From the NCBI GenBank assembly GCA_002352445.1, contig DEIL01000169.1:1-19228 (forward strand): a stretch of 19,228 nucleotides of DNA, written 5' to 3'. The first letter of the stretch is position 1; each line of letters begins with the position of its first letter. Shown one piece after another: positions 1-7,731 of the stretch. A program made the position numbers and the translations under genes. The notes under the pieces are model-generated. The model was not told where the DNA came from and searched no databases. It worked only from the letters and a program-made list of their open reading frames with translations. The stretch is from Desulfobulbaceae bacterium UBA2775 (GTDB lineage Bacteria > Desulfobacterota > Desulfobulbia > Desulfobulbales > Desulfocapsaceae).

Positions 1-689
1 AGATCTGCTGGCTGTCTATTGAGAAATTGTCCACCCTTAAATGGGCTCCAGCTGACATCCCACTTGTGGTAAAACTTCAAAATAATGCCATTACTGAAAA
101 AAACCTGCTCTTCTACCAACTCAATGCCGATACCTATATCGAAGATACGATACACCTGGACATGGAGAAAATCAGGGAGAAATTTATCAACCTCCTCCCT
201 AAAGGTGGTCATATCCTCGACATTGGCTGTGGCTCAGGCCGCGACAGTCGTGTCTTCCTTGACCACGGTTTTACCATCACCGCCACCGATGTATGCCGGG
301 AAATTGCCGTATTAACCAGCAAATTCCTTGGCCAGGACGTTCTCATCCAAAAGGCACAGGAGCTTTGTGATACAGAAAAATATGATGGGATATGGGCATC
401 TGCCAGCCTCCTTCATATTCCAAAATCAGAGATGTTCAATACATTTAAGGCAATAATCACTGCACTTAAACCACAAGGGATCTGCTATATGTCGTTCAAA
501 AAGGGAAATGGCCAGCGATGGGATGATCGCGGCCGTTTTTTTAATGACTATTCCGTACAAACATTAACCCGACTGCTCGACAAAATCGACCGGATTAAGA
601 TATTGGAAATTTATGAAAAAACAGCTGTTGGGCCTTATGGAGATGAATGCTGGTTGAACGTCTTTCTTCGCAAACTCGTAAAAAGGTAA
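1..689 (+). CDS. Class I SAM-dependent methyltransferase, 5' end outside window
   Basis: A Rossmann-type methyltransferase. Motif I is clear (HILDIGCGSGRDSR, about 60 residues after the nominal TTG at 27), followed by an acidic strand end (TATDVC), a motif IV-like segment (DGIWASASLLHIP) and a post-motif region ending in CWLNVFLRK. These match small type-11/12 methyltransferases usually of 190-220 residues. The substrate cannot be told. The reading frame has no stop back to base 3 and no ATG before base 162, which lies inside the domain. The TTG at 27 has no convincing ribosome-binding site, so the gene probably begins left of the window, perhaps as the C-terminal domain of a larger protein. 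It is separated from the next gene by 207 bases and convergent with it. Seen: motifs and open frame. Inferred: partial status. Confidence 0.8.
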   Translation, partial: ICWLSIEKLSTLKWAPADIPLVVKLQNNAITEKNLLFYQLNADTYIEDTIHLDMEKIREKFINLLPKGGHILDIGCGSGRDSRVFLDHGFTITATDVCREIAVLTSKFLGQDVLIQKAQELCDTEKYDGIWASASLLHIPKSEMFNTFKAIITALKPQGICYMSFKKGNGQRWDDRGRFFNDYSVQTLTRLLDKIDRIKILEIYEKTAVGPYGDECWLNVFLRKLVKR

Positions 690-896
690 TTCGAAGCTCC
701 CAGATGGCTATGGAAAAAGTTTGGTATACAAGGCAACCAAGATATAGAAACGGACGCCCCCCCATTGCTCTTCATTCGGAGTCTCGTTCCTCGCTTACCT
801 GGAGCTTTGAAGCATACTTATGCTATTCAAAAAAGACCGAAATGGACTAAGAGGTAAGAGAAGACTCCGTGGGGTACTCCTGAATAGGTACGTTTT
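690..896. other. Intergenic region between convergent genes, no gene seen
   Basis: These 207 bases lie between the stop of the methyltransferase and the stop of the DUF6515 gene. A 67-codon frame (647-850, plus) overlaps the end of the methyltransferase, has atypical composition and no recognisable motif, so it was not called. No strong terminator hairpin with a T-run was found for either convergent gene. Confidence 0.6.
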
Positions 897-1535
897 TTAC
901 AACCTTACTGTCATATAACTTGTGACACCATTAGCGATCACAGGTTGGTAGTATATAACCTGATATTTGAAATAAGTCTGCCCGTTAATAACCGTTGATG
1001 CTGCACCGGCAGGAAGAGTCGGCACCATAATACCAATAGGAGCCGACACCACCTGAAAAGCAGTCCCTCTCTGTATATAGTAGGCACTGTTAAGGTAATA
1101 GTAGGTTGTTTCACCCAGATAAATTGGTACGGCTCCAGGAGGAACAGCTGCAAAGGTTGCTCCAAGCGGCGCTCCTACGACCACGTAGCCGCCGCTGGAA
1201 GCGGGCTGGTAATAGACACCATCAGCATACATGTAATTACTCCCGCCGACAACAACTGTTGTGTACCTCGGCGGAGGAGTAGCGATTGCCGTGCCTATGA
1301 TAAGACCAGTGGCCATCCCGACCCCAAATCCGGCAGCACCGTAACCATAGCCACGGCGGTGTACATCAAGGTCAACATGCCGGTAACTGTTGACATGTAC
1401 ATTCCTACTAACGCTTCGATGGACACTACGGTGTCCCCCGCAATATCTTGCAAAAGCATCTCCGTATGAAGAAAACAGCATAACAATTGTAAGTGCCGGA
1501 ATAATGCCCGACAGGGTAGAAAAGCTACGATTTAT
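897..1535 (-). CDS. DUF6515-like secreted envelope protein with apparent ATA start
   Basis: A small exported protein of unknown function. The C-terminal half has Tyr/Val/Gly-rich repeats typical of the DUF6515 group (GVYYQPASSGGYVVVGAPLG, then VVSAPIGIMVPTLPAGA), preceded by a His/Arg-rich segment and a Gly-rich hydrophobic stretch (GAAGFGVGMATGLIIGTAIA). The first in-frame ATG (1479-1481) leaves only MLFSSYGDAFA, too short for a signal peptide. The frame is open upstream, and starting at an ATA codon (1533-1535) gives NRSFSTLSGIIPALTIVMLF then SSYGDAFA, a textbook signal peptide. An AAGGA sits 8 bases before this ATA. I infer an ATG-to-ATA change, a sequencing error or rare AUA initiation. 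The preceding DUF2092 gene, if read through, stops 5 bases before this start, indicating an operon. Family assignment is by motif recall. Confidence 0.7.
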   Translation of the reverse strand: MNRSFSTLSGIIPALTIVMLFSSYGDAFARYCGGHRSVHRSVSRNVHVNSYRHVDLDVHRRGYGYGAAGFGVGMATGLIIGTAIATPPPRYTTVVVGGSNYMYADGVYYQPASSGGYVVVGAPLGATFAAVPPGAVPIYLGETTYYYLNSAYYIQRGTAFQVVSAPIGIMVPTLPAGAASTVINGQTYFKYQVIYYQPVIANGVTSYMTVRL

Positions 1536-1540
1536 GGCTA

Positions 1541-2346
1541 TTATCCTTGATTTTTTTGTTGGGAAGATGGAGCAGTTTTTTCAGGCACGGATTCAATGAT
1601 ATCGATCCTGCGCAATCCGGGTATTTCGTCGAAATTGAACAGGTAATCCGGCAGTTCAGTAGTGAAACCCTATGTGCTGAATAGCGCCATGTACTGCGGT
1701 GATCCCGGCTCAAGTTTCTGGGTCATGATGAGCTTTCGTAAAACCGGTACAGGTCCATATTCCACCCAGGCCTGCCAGTCTAAGTGTTCATGCTGGAAGG
1801 CCAGATGATGAAATCTCTTTCCCATTATCATTTCGGCACCAAGATACTGACCGGTCTGAGCCTTATCGGCAGAACCGTCATAAGGATTACTCATCAAAAG
1901 ATCATCAAGGGGGAAAGTCAACCCATAGGTTTGCTCCATTTTAGAGAGGGTTTTATCAATGGTTGCGGGAGCAGCAGTTGTGCCGAAAAACCCGCTACTC
2001 TGATCAACAAGGGTAACGGTTTTTCCATTGTAGATAAAGGTTCGTTCAGGCTGGGTGGTTGTGACTGTTGCCCTGAAATGATCCGGCCGACGAAAATTAA
2101 GCTTAACTGTTTTGGCAAACTGTATTTCCATGTCATTTTCCAGTACAAAATCTTGCCAGATTTCAACTGTGGCAGAAAACTGCTTCTGTTTGGCCAAAAA
2201 TGATACTGCCCGATCAAGTATCACGAGTGCGTGCTGATCCACAACACCTGATTTAGCTTCTTCCGCGACAACTGAACAGGCCGTAAAAGTCAAGGCTCCT
2301 GTCAAAAAAAGACTGCTATTCTCTTTCGCATATAGAGGTAGGTCAT
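1541..2346 (-). pseudogene. DUF2092 periplasmic protein, broken by frameshift and amber codon
   Basis: The body (about 2303 down to 1673) reads as a DUF2092 predicted periplasmic protein: VILDRAVSFLAKQKQFSATV, IWQDFVLEND, FRRPDHFRATV, FIYNGKTVTLVDQ, YGLTFPLDDLLMSNPY, LAFQHEHLDWQAWVEYG, LIMTQKLEPGSPQY. Two lesions break it. Near the start, an ATG at 2344-2346 with AAGGA 7 bases upstream encodes MTYLYMRKRIAVFF and then stops in a run of 7 T (2304-2310). One extra T would join it to LTGALTFTACSVVA, a complete signal peptide. Near the end, TAG (1670-1672) falls where relatives have Trp, and the same frame continues for 42 codons (GFTTELPDYLFNFDEIPG and on) to TAA at 1541-1543. Repaired length is 268 residues, normal for the family. 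TAG is an ordinary stop elsewhere in this window. Confidence 0.82.
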
Positions 2347-2359
2347 TTTGAATTCCTTA

Positions 2360-2675
2360 CTGATTATTTTGACTTCGTTCCTTGTTGACAATTTACCGTT
2401 TAGTACCTTACTCCAGAATTTCTGTAATAAAAAACAAGAAATTGAGGAATGTATTTTGGAATTAAGTGGTTAAATATACAGCCAAGGTACTTATCCCCTT
2501 CATCCTGGTGGGTGTAGATGCTCTGCTTTTTTCCCGTTAATCGGGGTTAGTATAACTGGACTTCTACCCGCCAAAACTGACTTCATACATTAAATCACCT
2601 TTAGTGATGGCAAAGGTGGCCATGCAACGACGAAAGTGATTTCATGTTTCTACATGTTTTTTTACCGCACGACAC
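2360..2675. other. Intergenic region upstream of the DUF2092 gene
   Basis: This AT-rich gap of about 316 bases holds one copy of a conserved upstream element (2399-2497, listed separately) and a 7-bp hairpin, CACCTTT (2596-2602) with AAAGGTG (2612-2618). That hairpin lies just after the AIM24 gene on the minus strand and could be a weak terminator, although no long T-run follows it on that strand. No coding region was supported. Confidence 0.5.
2399..2497 (-). repeat. Upstream element copy A, with inverted AGTACCTT/AAGGTACT ends
   Basis: The plus strand begins TTTAGTACCTTACTC and about 83 bases later has GCCAAGGTACTTATC. The same pair in the same order and spacing occurs at 4176-4272. Within the copy, AGTACCTT at the left and AAGGTACT at the right are exact reverse complements. 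The interior is AT-rich and only loosely similar between copies. It lies 53 bases upstream of the DUF2092 start. It may be a shared promoter/operator or a small degenerate mobile repeat. Confidence 0.5.
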
Positions 2676-3332
2676 TTACGCGTCCATCGCAGAGAGCAAT
2701 CGCTTGTTCCAGAATGGCATTCTTGACAGAAGCAATGAGCCACTCCCTTCATAGGTACGCAACATCCCTTCATGACAAAGCAGAGAAGATAATATTGATC
2801 TTGCCGGCCTCTTCATCTTGAATGTAATGCCTTCAGTTCGGGCTATGACCAGTCTTCCGTCAACCTTCATCCTGCTGTTATCGAGTTTGATTTCTTCCAC
2901 CGGACCATCAGCATTGAGAACCACCTTCCCGTGACCGCTTAGTTTAGTCTGGTAATAAATAAAGCCTTCACCAGACCATAGGGATGTCATGACCTTCTGA
3001 CGGGCAAGGCTGAGTTTTACGCTACTTTCCGAAGCCCAGTAAGAACCTCGCGAGAGTATCCAGTTTTCATCTTCCGGGACTTCAAACATGTGGTAACCCC
3101 TTACCGATGGATCGAGATAAATGATACCACTGCCTGAGTATTTGGGCCGGATAATCGATTGTTGCGCAAAAGTCGAACGAACTGCACCAAGGGGAGAAGG
3201 GATGACTGCAGCCATTTCGATATCGCCATCCATGGTTGCCAGTGCACCGGCTTCAGTTTGTATAACTTCATTATTAAGAAAAATCTGCACGGAACGCATA
3301 CCTTCCGTCTGCTGAACTTCAAACACCGCCAT
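2676..3332 (-). CDS. AIM24-family protein
   Basis: A 218-residue protein of the AIM24/TIGR00266 family (PF01987), a beta-rich fold whose bacterial role is unknown. Supporting segments are the N-terminal MAVFEVQQTEGMRSVQIFLN, MDGDIEMAAVIPSPLGAVRS, YSGSGIIYLDPS, the central LWSGEGFIYYQTKLSGHG, and the late GMLRTYEGSGSLLLSRMP, which match the usual family order. Length is normal. There is no signal peptide or membrane segment, so it is probably cytoplasmic. The ATG at 3330-3332 is preceded by AGGAAG 6 bases upstream, a good ribosome-binding site. It lies 55 bases downstream of the DUF4239 gene on the same strand, so the two are probably co-transcribed. Family call is from recall. Confidence 0.8.
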   Translation of the reverse strand: MAVFEVQQTEGMRSVQIFLNNEVIQTEAGALATMDGDIEMAAVIPSPLGAVRSTFAQQSIIRPKYSGSGIIYLDPSVRGYHMFEVPEDENWILSRGSYWASESSVKLSLARQKVMTSLWSGEGFIYYQTKLSGHGKVVLNADGPVEEIKLDNSRMKVDGRLVIARTEGITFKMKRPARSILSSLLCHEGMLRTYEGSGSLLLSRMPFWNKRLLSAMDA

Positions 3333-3387
3333 ACCACACTTCCTGTTTTTGCTTTTAAATACGGTTACCCTGTAACCCCGGATTGCC

Positions 3388-4170
3388 TTATTGCATTAGA
3401 TTCTTGAAAACCTTGGCATAGGCTGCAGGAGGAACGCTTACCTCCCCGCGCAACGGAGCATCCATGGCAATAATAACAAAAATCATCATACTTAAAAAGA
3501 AAGCGACTGACCCGCCAAGGATGAGATGAATGCTGAGTTTCATGTCAAACAGCCAGAACAGCCCGATGTTCATTAACGCACCAACTCCTACAACATACCA
3601 CAGCACCAGCGGTATCGACTTATCAACGCCGGCCTGACGCGACTGCCGCGCCTCTATAAAGGCATTAAATCTACGCAGGGTTTCAGCATGCAATATTTCA
3701 TCGGATCTAGTCTCCGGCTTAAATGATATCAAGTTATCCTGGATATTTGAAACAATAATATTATCGTATTTTGCTGTCTTACCATTCTGTTGTGCTGGCC
3801 AGACCTCATCTATCGTATAGAGAGTATAGTTTTTTATCTGATCTTGTAAAAAATATTTAACATGGCCCGGATAATGTGAAACATCCCGGTACAGCGTCGC
3901 CAGGGTCGTCGCCTCATTTTTAACCATATTCTCAACATCTTCCGTATTCTGATAGGTGGCCACTGAAAGCAGCCCCAGTAATAGCCCATAAAACACACTG
4001 ATACATGAAATAGTATACCCTATGAGTGCATTTCGTCGTGTTTGTCCACGCATCCAGATCTCAAAAAATGGACGTATAAAAAAGACTCCAGCCCAGGAAA
4101 ACCCGACTAGAGTGACCGCAACCAGGATCGCCAGGCTCAAGTTACTCATATTATAAAATGAATTAAGCAT
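3388..4170 (-). CDS. DUF4239 (bestrophin-like) integral membrane protein
   Basis: A 260-residue protein with the DUF4239 pattern: two N-terminal membrane segments (about residues 11-33 and 46-70, the second ending GLLLGLLSVATYQN), a soluble middle of about 110 residues, two C-terminal membrane segments (about 187-207 and 212-236), and the closing AMDAPLRGEVSV, which corresponds to the family's conserved D-x-P-x-x-G stretch. These proteins resemble bestrophins and are suspected channels, but the transported ion is not known. The ATG at 4168-4170 is used. A second ATG seven codons later (MSNLSLAI) is possible and neither has a strong ribosome-binding site. An upstream GTAAGG lies inside the repeated element at 4176-4272. 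Probably the first gene of an operon with the AIM24 gene. Confidence 0.82.
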   Translation of the reverse strand: MLNSFYNMSNLSLAILVAVTLVGFSWAGVFFIRPFFEIWMRGQTRRNALIGYTISCISVFYGLLLGLLSVATYQNTEDVENMVKNEATTLATLYRDVSHYPGHVKYFLQDQIKNYTLYTIDEVWPAQQNGKTAKYDNIIVSNIQDNLISFKPETRSDEILHAETLRRFNAFIEARQSRQAGVDKSIPLVLWYVVGVGALMNIGLFWLFDMKLSIHLILGGSVAFFLSMMIFVIIAMDAPLRGEVSVPPAAYAKVFKNLMQ

Positions 4171-4175
4171 ATCTA

Positions 4176-4272
4176 TTTAGTACCTTACTCATGAGTCTCC
4201 TGTTTTTAGGACAGAATACAAAATATTACTATTCAATTTAAAAAGTTAGAAATAATTGCCAAGGAACTTATC
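4176..4272 (-). repeat. Upstream element copy B, at the DUF4239 start
   Basis: This second copy has TTTAGTACCTTACTC at its left end and GCCAAGGAACTTATC at the right, 82 bases apart. It differs from copy A by one base in the right arm. On the coding strand its left arm reads GAGTAAGGTACTAAA, six bases before the DUF4239 start, so it overlaps the ribosome-binding region. In copy A the same motif is 53 bases from the start, which argues against a simple Shine-Dalgarno role for the repeat itself. Confidence 0.5.
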
Positions 4273-4283
4273 ACAAATCCTGC

Positions 4284-5327
4284 TCAGGGGCATACATCAA
4301 GACCATGTTCCACAAAGTATTTTTTCGCCCCGTCGTGAAGCGGCGCCACATAGCCGCGGCAAGCCATCTCTTGCAAATCCAGATCTGAAAATGCGGGATG
4401 GACTTCTCTAAGATGGTCAATATTCTCAAACACAGCCCGCACTAATTCATACACTACGCTTTCGGCCATGTCTTCAGAAGTAACCACTGTAGCGATTACC
4501 CCCGGCGTGTGTATATCTCTCTCCATGTTCGCATAGGTGCCGGCGGGAATTGTCAAGTAGTCAAAATAAGGCCGACCAGCAACGAGATTGCGCACTACCG
4601 ATGTGTCCAGAGAAATGATCGAAGCACCGCAATCACTGATTGCCCGGGCCACGGAGGGACTGGGCACACCGGCACTATTACCGTACGCATCAATCCTGCC
4701 TTTGCACAAGGCATGCGTTTGTTCGCTGGAAGTTAGCTCGGTCGCCCGACCAAAAAACTCCGTGTCAACGTTATAAGCCCCCATCAATTCATCAAAAGTA
4801 GACCGGATTCCCGAACCTGGACTACCTACATTAACCCGCTTACCCATGAGATCATCCCAGTTGGAGATGCCGGAGCCTTGCCGGGACAGGAGATGGAATG
4901 CCTCTGAATAGAGTGACAGCACTGCGCGAATATTCTTTAATTCCGCGCCTGTGAAACTTGCATCACCCGTATAAGCATGAAACTGAACATCTGACTGGAC
5001 GATGCCAAAGTCCAGCTCTCCGGCAGCGACCTTGTTGATGTTATCGACAGAGCCTCCGGTGCTTGCCGGAATACAACGAATATTGTGACCACGATCTTCC
5101 ATATCCTTGTGCAGCATCAGGCAGATAGCGTTACCTGCCCTGAAATAGACGCCCGTGGAGCCGCCGGTACCGATTGCAATAAAATTGTGCTTGGCAGTCG
5201 CCTGACTTGGCAGTGCGATTAGAATTAGTATAGAAAGACAAAGGACTGCTGTGAAAATACGTTTTCCATGCCACAAAATCCTTATTGGTTGTACCCTTGG
5301 CAATAGCATACGCTTTTTAGAATTCAT
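4284..5327 (-). CDS. TAXI-family solute-binding protein (orphan, first)
   Basis: A periplasmic receptor of the TRAP-associated extracytoplasmic immunogenic (TAXI) family. After a long N-terminus with a signal peptide (hydrophobic core AVLCLSILILIALPS, likely cleavage near SQATA-K), the mature protein opens with FIAIGTGGSTGVYF, the hallmark TAXI ligand-loop motif. Then come the ASTGGSVDNI and ELDFGIVQSDVQFHAY segments, GKRVNVGSPGSGIRSTFDEL, a GRIDAYGNSAG-type loop and a C-terminal Cys-containing GLDVCP. Length is normal at 347-348 residues. A GTG directly precedes the ATG (5328-5330), so either may start. No TRAP permease gene lies in the window, so transport cannot be concluded; a sensory or scavenging role with a remote permease is possible. 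Ligands of this family are often glutamate or other carboxylates, but nothing here identifies one. Confidence 0.88.
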   Translation of the reverse strand: MNSKKRMLLPRVQPIRILWHGKRIFTAVLCLSILILIALPSQATAKHNFIAIGTGGSTGVYFRAGNAICLMLHKDMEDRGHNIRCIPASTGGSVDNINKVAAGELDFGIVQSDVQFHAYTGDASFTGAELKNIRAVLSLYSEAFHLLSRQGSGISNWDDLMGKRVNVGSPGSGIRSTFDELMGAYNVDTEFFGRATELTSSEQTHALCKGRIDAYGNSAGVPSPSVARAISDCGASIISLDTSVVRNLVAGRPYFDYLTIPAGTYANMERDIHTPGVIATVVTSEDMAESVVYELVRAVFENIDHLREVHPAFSDLDLQEMACRGYVAPLHDGAKKYFVEHGLDVCP

Positions 5328-5330
5328 CAC

Positions 5331-5609
5331 CGATCTCGAACAAAATTAACCTCCCTTGAACATCCAACCTTAGACACATCATAACCCGTACAATTCAAAA
5401 ATCTGCTCATGATATTGTCCCGGAGGAACACTACCGAACAAAAAAGACTGATAATCAAACCCATTAAACTTTAACACTGCTCAATATCCCGGTCAATGAT
5501 AAACTGCAGATACTTGCCTGTCCGGCTTCATCGTTATTTCAAAAAATGAGCTTAGTTACACTGGCTACTTGCTGCTATACCGAGATGTACAATCGGTTCA
5601 TAAGAAAAT
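5331..5609. other. Intergenic region between the two TAXI genes
   Basis: About 280 bases separate the two co-directional TAXI genes. I see no coding frame, strong hairpin terminator or repeat. An AGGGAGG stretch on the minus strand about 20 bases upstream of the first TAXI start is too far away to be its ribosome-binding site. The gap length suggests an independent promoter, but none could be assigned convincingly. Confidence 0.4.
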
Positions 5610-6917
5610 TCAGCCATCAGTTCGGCATATCTTAACCCGGAGTATATCCACATGATGGCGCAGCGTGTAAAGATCCTGGCTGAAAGCGACCGGCACCTGC
5701 ATGGCCCGCAACACAGCATCGATTTCGTCCAGCCTGGCGATAGCTGCCTGACGTGCCTCCCTGGAACCTTTGTCTGCCTGTCGCTCTACACGGGCAAGTT
5801 CCCTATACCAACGAAAAATGCTGGATCTGATACGCCAGATAAAGAACGTCGGCAGAATCTTGAACAGGGGGACAAACAGCACCAGGAACGGCACCAGCAT
5901 TACCTTAAACCGATCGATCAGGGTTGCCGCCCAGAACGGCAGGTAACGCTCGAGGAAACTCGGTCCGTGAGACAAATAACGTTCCGCCTCCTCGCTGATT
6001 GGTAGATCGACATAGTCCTGGGATGGAAACTGGCTCCGCCTCTCGAACATGCCACCCTGTCCGTGAACCCGGGTCGTAGTCGCCAGTAGCAGATCGACAA
6101 GTGCCGGATGCAGCGTTTTGCGCGCTACAAGGTTGGCGGTAGTCGCCACCATTTTTATGTCCTGATGCGGAATATCACGTTTGAGATCCAGCGCTCCATG
6201 GGGCAACTGTACCTGGGACAGGAAGCGGTAGCGCATTGCGTAGGCGCCGGCACGCTCAAAACTCATGAGGCGTACATTTGATTGTGTGAATAATCTCTGC
6301 AGTGTCGGCGAGGTAGGTGACGCTACAAAAAATGCACCTTCAATCCGGCCACCAATCAGTGCATCGGCGGCATCACTGCCACCAATCGGGAGCGTCGCCT
6401 GTGCGGTCACTGCAAGACCATTTTCTGCTAACAGCTTGCTGACTATCGCCTGAGTTCCGCTGCCCTCACCACCAATGGCCAGCCGTCGCCCTTCCATAAT
6501 GGCCAGGTTATCGATCTCATCCGCAACCTCCATGAGGTAAAAAAACCATAGTGGCTCATAGTAGAGACTTGCCAGCGACGCCAGCGTTTTGGCATCAGAC
6601 GCCTCGGATACGCCGCCTTGGACAAATGCCAGATCCACATCCGAACCGGGATCCCTGAGCCGCTGAAGGTTCTCCAATGACCCGTTCGACGCCAGCACTT
6701 CAAGTTCCACACCCTCAACGGCCAGACTCTTTGCGTACTGCTGTGCATATTGATAATAGGCTCCGTCTTCACGGCCTGCACTGATTACAATGTGATTATC
6801 CGGTGCAGGCTCAATCGACAGATATGCCAATATTGTACCGAGAAGGGTTACCGAGGCGGCGATGACATAGAAACGAACGCTGTTATCCGTGATCCAGTTC
6901 AAAAAACGTTGTAACAT
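5610..6917 (-). CDS. Membrane-anchored TAXI-family protein with cytoplasmic tail
   Basis: A 435-residue protein with a TAXI-type ligand-binding core between membrane anchors. Residues about 15-35 form an uncleaved N-terminal anchor. The core (about 42-310) carries HIVISAGREDGAYYQYAQQY, the VDLAFVQGG strand, GRRLAIGGEGSGTQ and GRIEGAFFVASPTSP. Around 335-358 there is a second hydrophobic segment (LVPFLVLFVPLFKILP), followed by a basic, coiled-coil-like tail (about 362-410) and a final short helix. The core would be periplasmic and the tail cytoplasmic. This layout is known among TAXI-like proteins not linked to TRAP permeases, and it suggests signalling or an envelope structural role rather than ordinary import (inference). 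The ATG (6915-6917) has no clear ribosome-binding site. No partner permease is adjacent. Confidence 0.82.
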   Translation of the reverse strand: MLQRFLNWITDNSVRFYVIAASVTLLGTILAYLSIEPAPDNHIVISAGREDGAYYQYAQQYAKSLAVEGVELEVLASNGSLENLQRLRDPGSDVDLAFVQGGVSEASDAKTLASLASLYYEPLWFFYLMEVADEIDNLAIMEGRRLAIGGEGSGTQAIVSKLLAENGLAVTAQATLPIGGSDAADALIGGRIEGAFFVASPTSPTLQRLFTQSNVRLMSFERAGAYAMRYRFLSQVQLPHGALDLKRDIPHQDIKMVATTANLVARKTLHPALVDLLLATTTRVHGQGGMFERRSQFPSQDYVDLPISEEAERYLSHGPSFLERYLPFWAATLIDRFKVMLVPFLVLFVPLFKILPTFFIWRIRSSIFRWYRELARVERQADKGSREARQAAIARLDEIDAVLRAMQVPVAFSQDLYTLRHHVDILRVKICRTDG

Positions 6918-7024
6918 TTGCTGGTTATATATGGTTTAATAGATCAGGCATCTGGTCACCGAGATGCCCTTTATTTTTCTTCACGGCTTGTGAGCAAGAA
7001 ACGCAGACACGAAGAGTGTTTTTA

Positions 7025-7567
7025 TTAAAAGAATACACTCAATAAGCCGAGTATCACGCCCATAACAAAAAGAAAAAATAGTCCGAGAAAAGAGAGTGCT
7101 GACAAGAACAAATAAAAGGGGTTGACTAAGGGGCCAACACTAAAATATTGGCCAATAATATCATCAGCTGAGTTAAGCAAAGTACGGATTTGAAATAGCT
7201 TTTTCGCCTGTCCAAAAAAATTCAATGCGCCTTTTTTACTTGACTTAACGTGGTGCCAGCTTTGAGCAACCTCATCAGTAACATCATCGATAATTTCTTC
7301 TGCGACTTTAGGAATGTCTTTAAGGTTTTCCAAGGCATACCAAGTACGCGAAAGTATTAAGCTTGGTAATAGTGTTAATCCGCTAATCATTAAGCTTGTT
7401 ATTAATGAGACCTGATGCAACTGGAAGCAGTAGATAAAAATCCACAGGCTCAGTACAACAGAGATAAGCAGCACTAGCCTTAGTCCATCGGCCAAATCAT
7501 CGACTAAAAGCAGTATTTTCTGAAATGCCTCCTTTAACTTGCTATCGTTTACTGTTTTATTTTCCAT
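7025..7567 (-). CDS. Unrecognised membrane protein
   Basis: I do not recognise a family. The 180-residue product has three or four hydrophobic segments: about residues 29-49 (VLLISVVLSLWIFIYCF), 55-74 (SLITSLMISGLTLLPSLIL) and a long C-terminal stretch 150-180 that may be a hairpin of two helices. Between them lies a charged, amphipathic region (about 76-130) rich in Asp/Glu then Lys, likely cytoplasmic. The start is ATG at 7565-7567 with only a weak AAGA upstream. It is 107 bases upstream of the anchored TAXI gene on the same strand, so they could share a transcript, but the gap is large. Possible roles are not inferable from sequence. Confidence 0.7.
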   Translation of the reverse strand: MENKTVNDSKLKEAFQKILLLVDDLADGLRLVLLISVVLSLWIFIYCFQLHQVSLITSLMISGLTLLPSLILSRTWYALENLKDIPKVAEEIIDDVTDEVAQSWHHVKSSKKGALNFFGQAKKLFQIRTLLNSADDIIGQYFSVGPLVNPFYLFLSALSFLGLFFLFVMGVILGLLSVFF

Positions 7568-7731
7568 GATTTTCTTATTTGGGTCGGTTGTTGTGATTGT
7601 GCAATAAAACCCATTACGCTATGCGTAAATATAAAGAATTTCGCAAAAGGGAGACCAATTTAAAAGCAAAGGGTATTTTAAGACTCATTCTGTATTGGAC
7701 AAGGCCAGGTGTTTAAAGTAACATATTTATC

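Noticed and set aside
647..850. 67-codon plus-strand frame after the methyltransferase
   Set aside because: It overlaps the methyltransferase end in another frame and has no motif or ribosome-binding site.
1670..1672. In-frame TAG as a pyrrolysine codon
   Set aside because: The position is a conserved Trp in DUF2092 relatives, and fprA and hcp here end in TAG as a normal stop. A nonsense change or sequence error is simpler.
1784..2203. 139-codon plus-strand frame
   Set aside because: It is antisense to the DUF2092 body, which has clear family motifs; the frame has no recognisable features or ribosome-binding site.
2643..2662. CATGT-TTCT-ACATG followed by seven T as a terminator
   Set aside because: It is on the plus strand with no plus-strand gene before it; the adjacent AIM24 gene is on the minus strand.
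6947..6968. Hairpin GGCATCT/AGATGCC followed by CTTTATTTTT on the plus strand as a terminator
   Set aside because: There is no plus-strand gene upstream for it to end, and on the minus strand no T-run follows it.
7614..7628. 15-bp palindrome TTACGC-TAT-GCGTAA upstream of the unknown membrane gene
   Set aside because: It is short and unique in the window, with no promoter elements in a fitting position; it could be chance.
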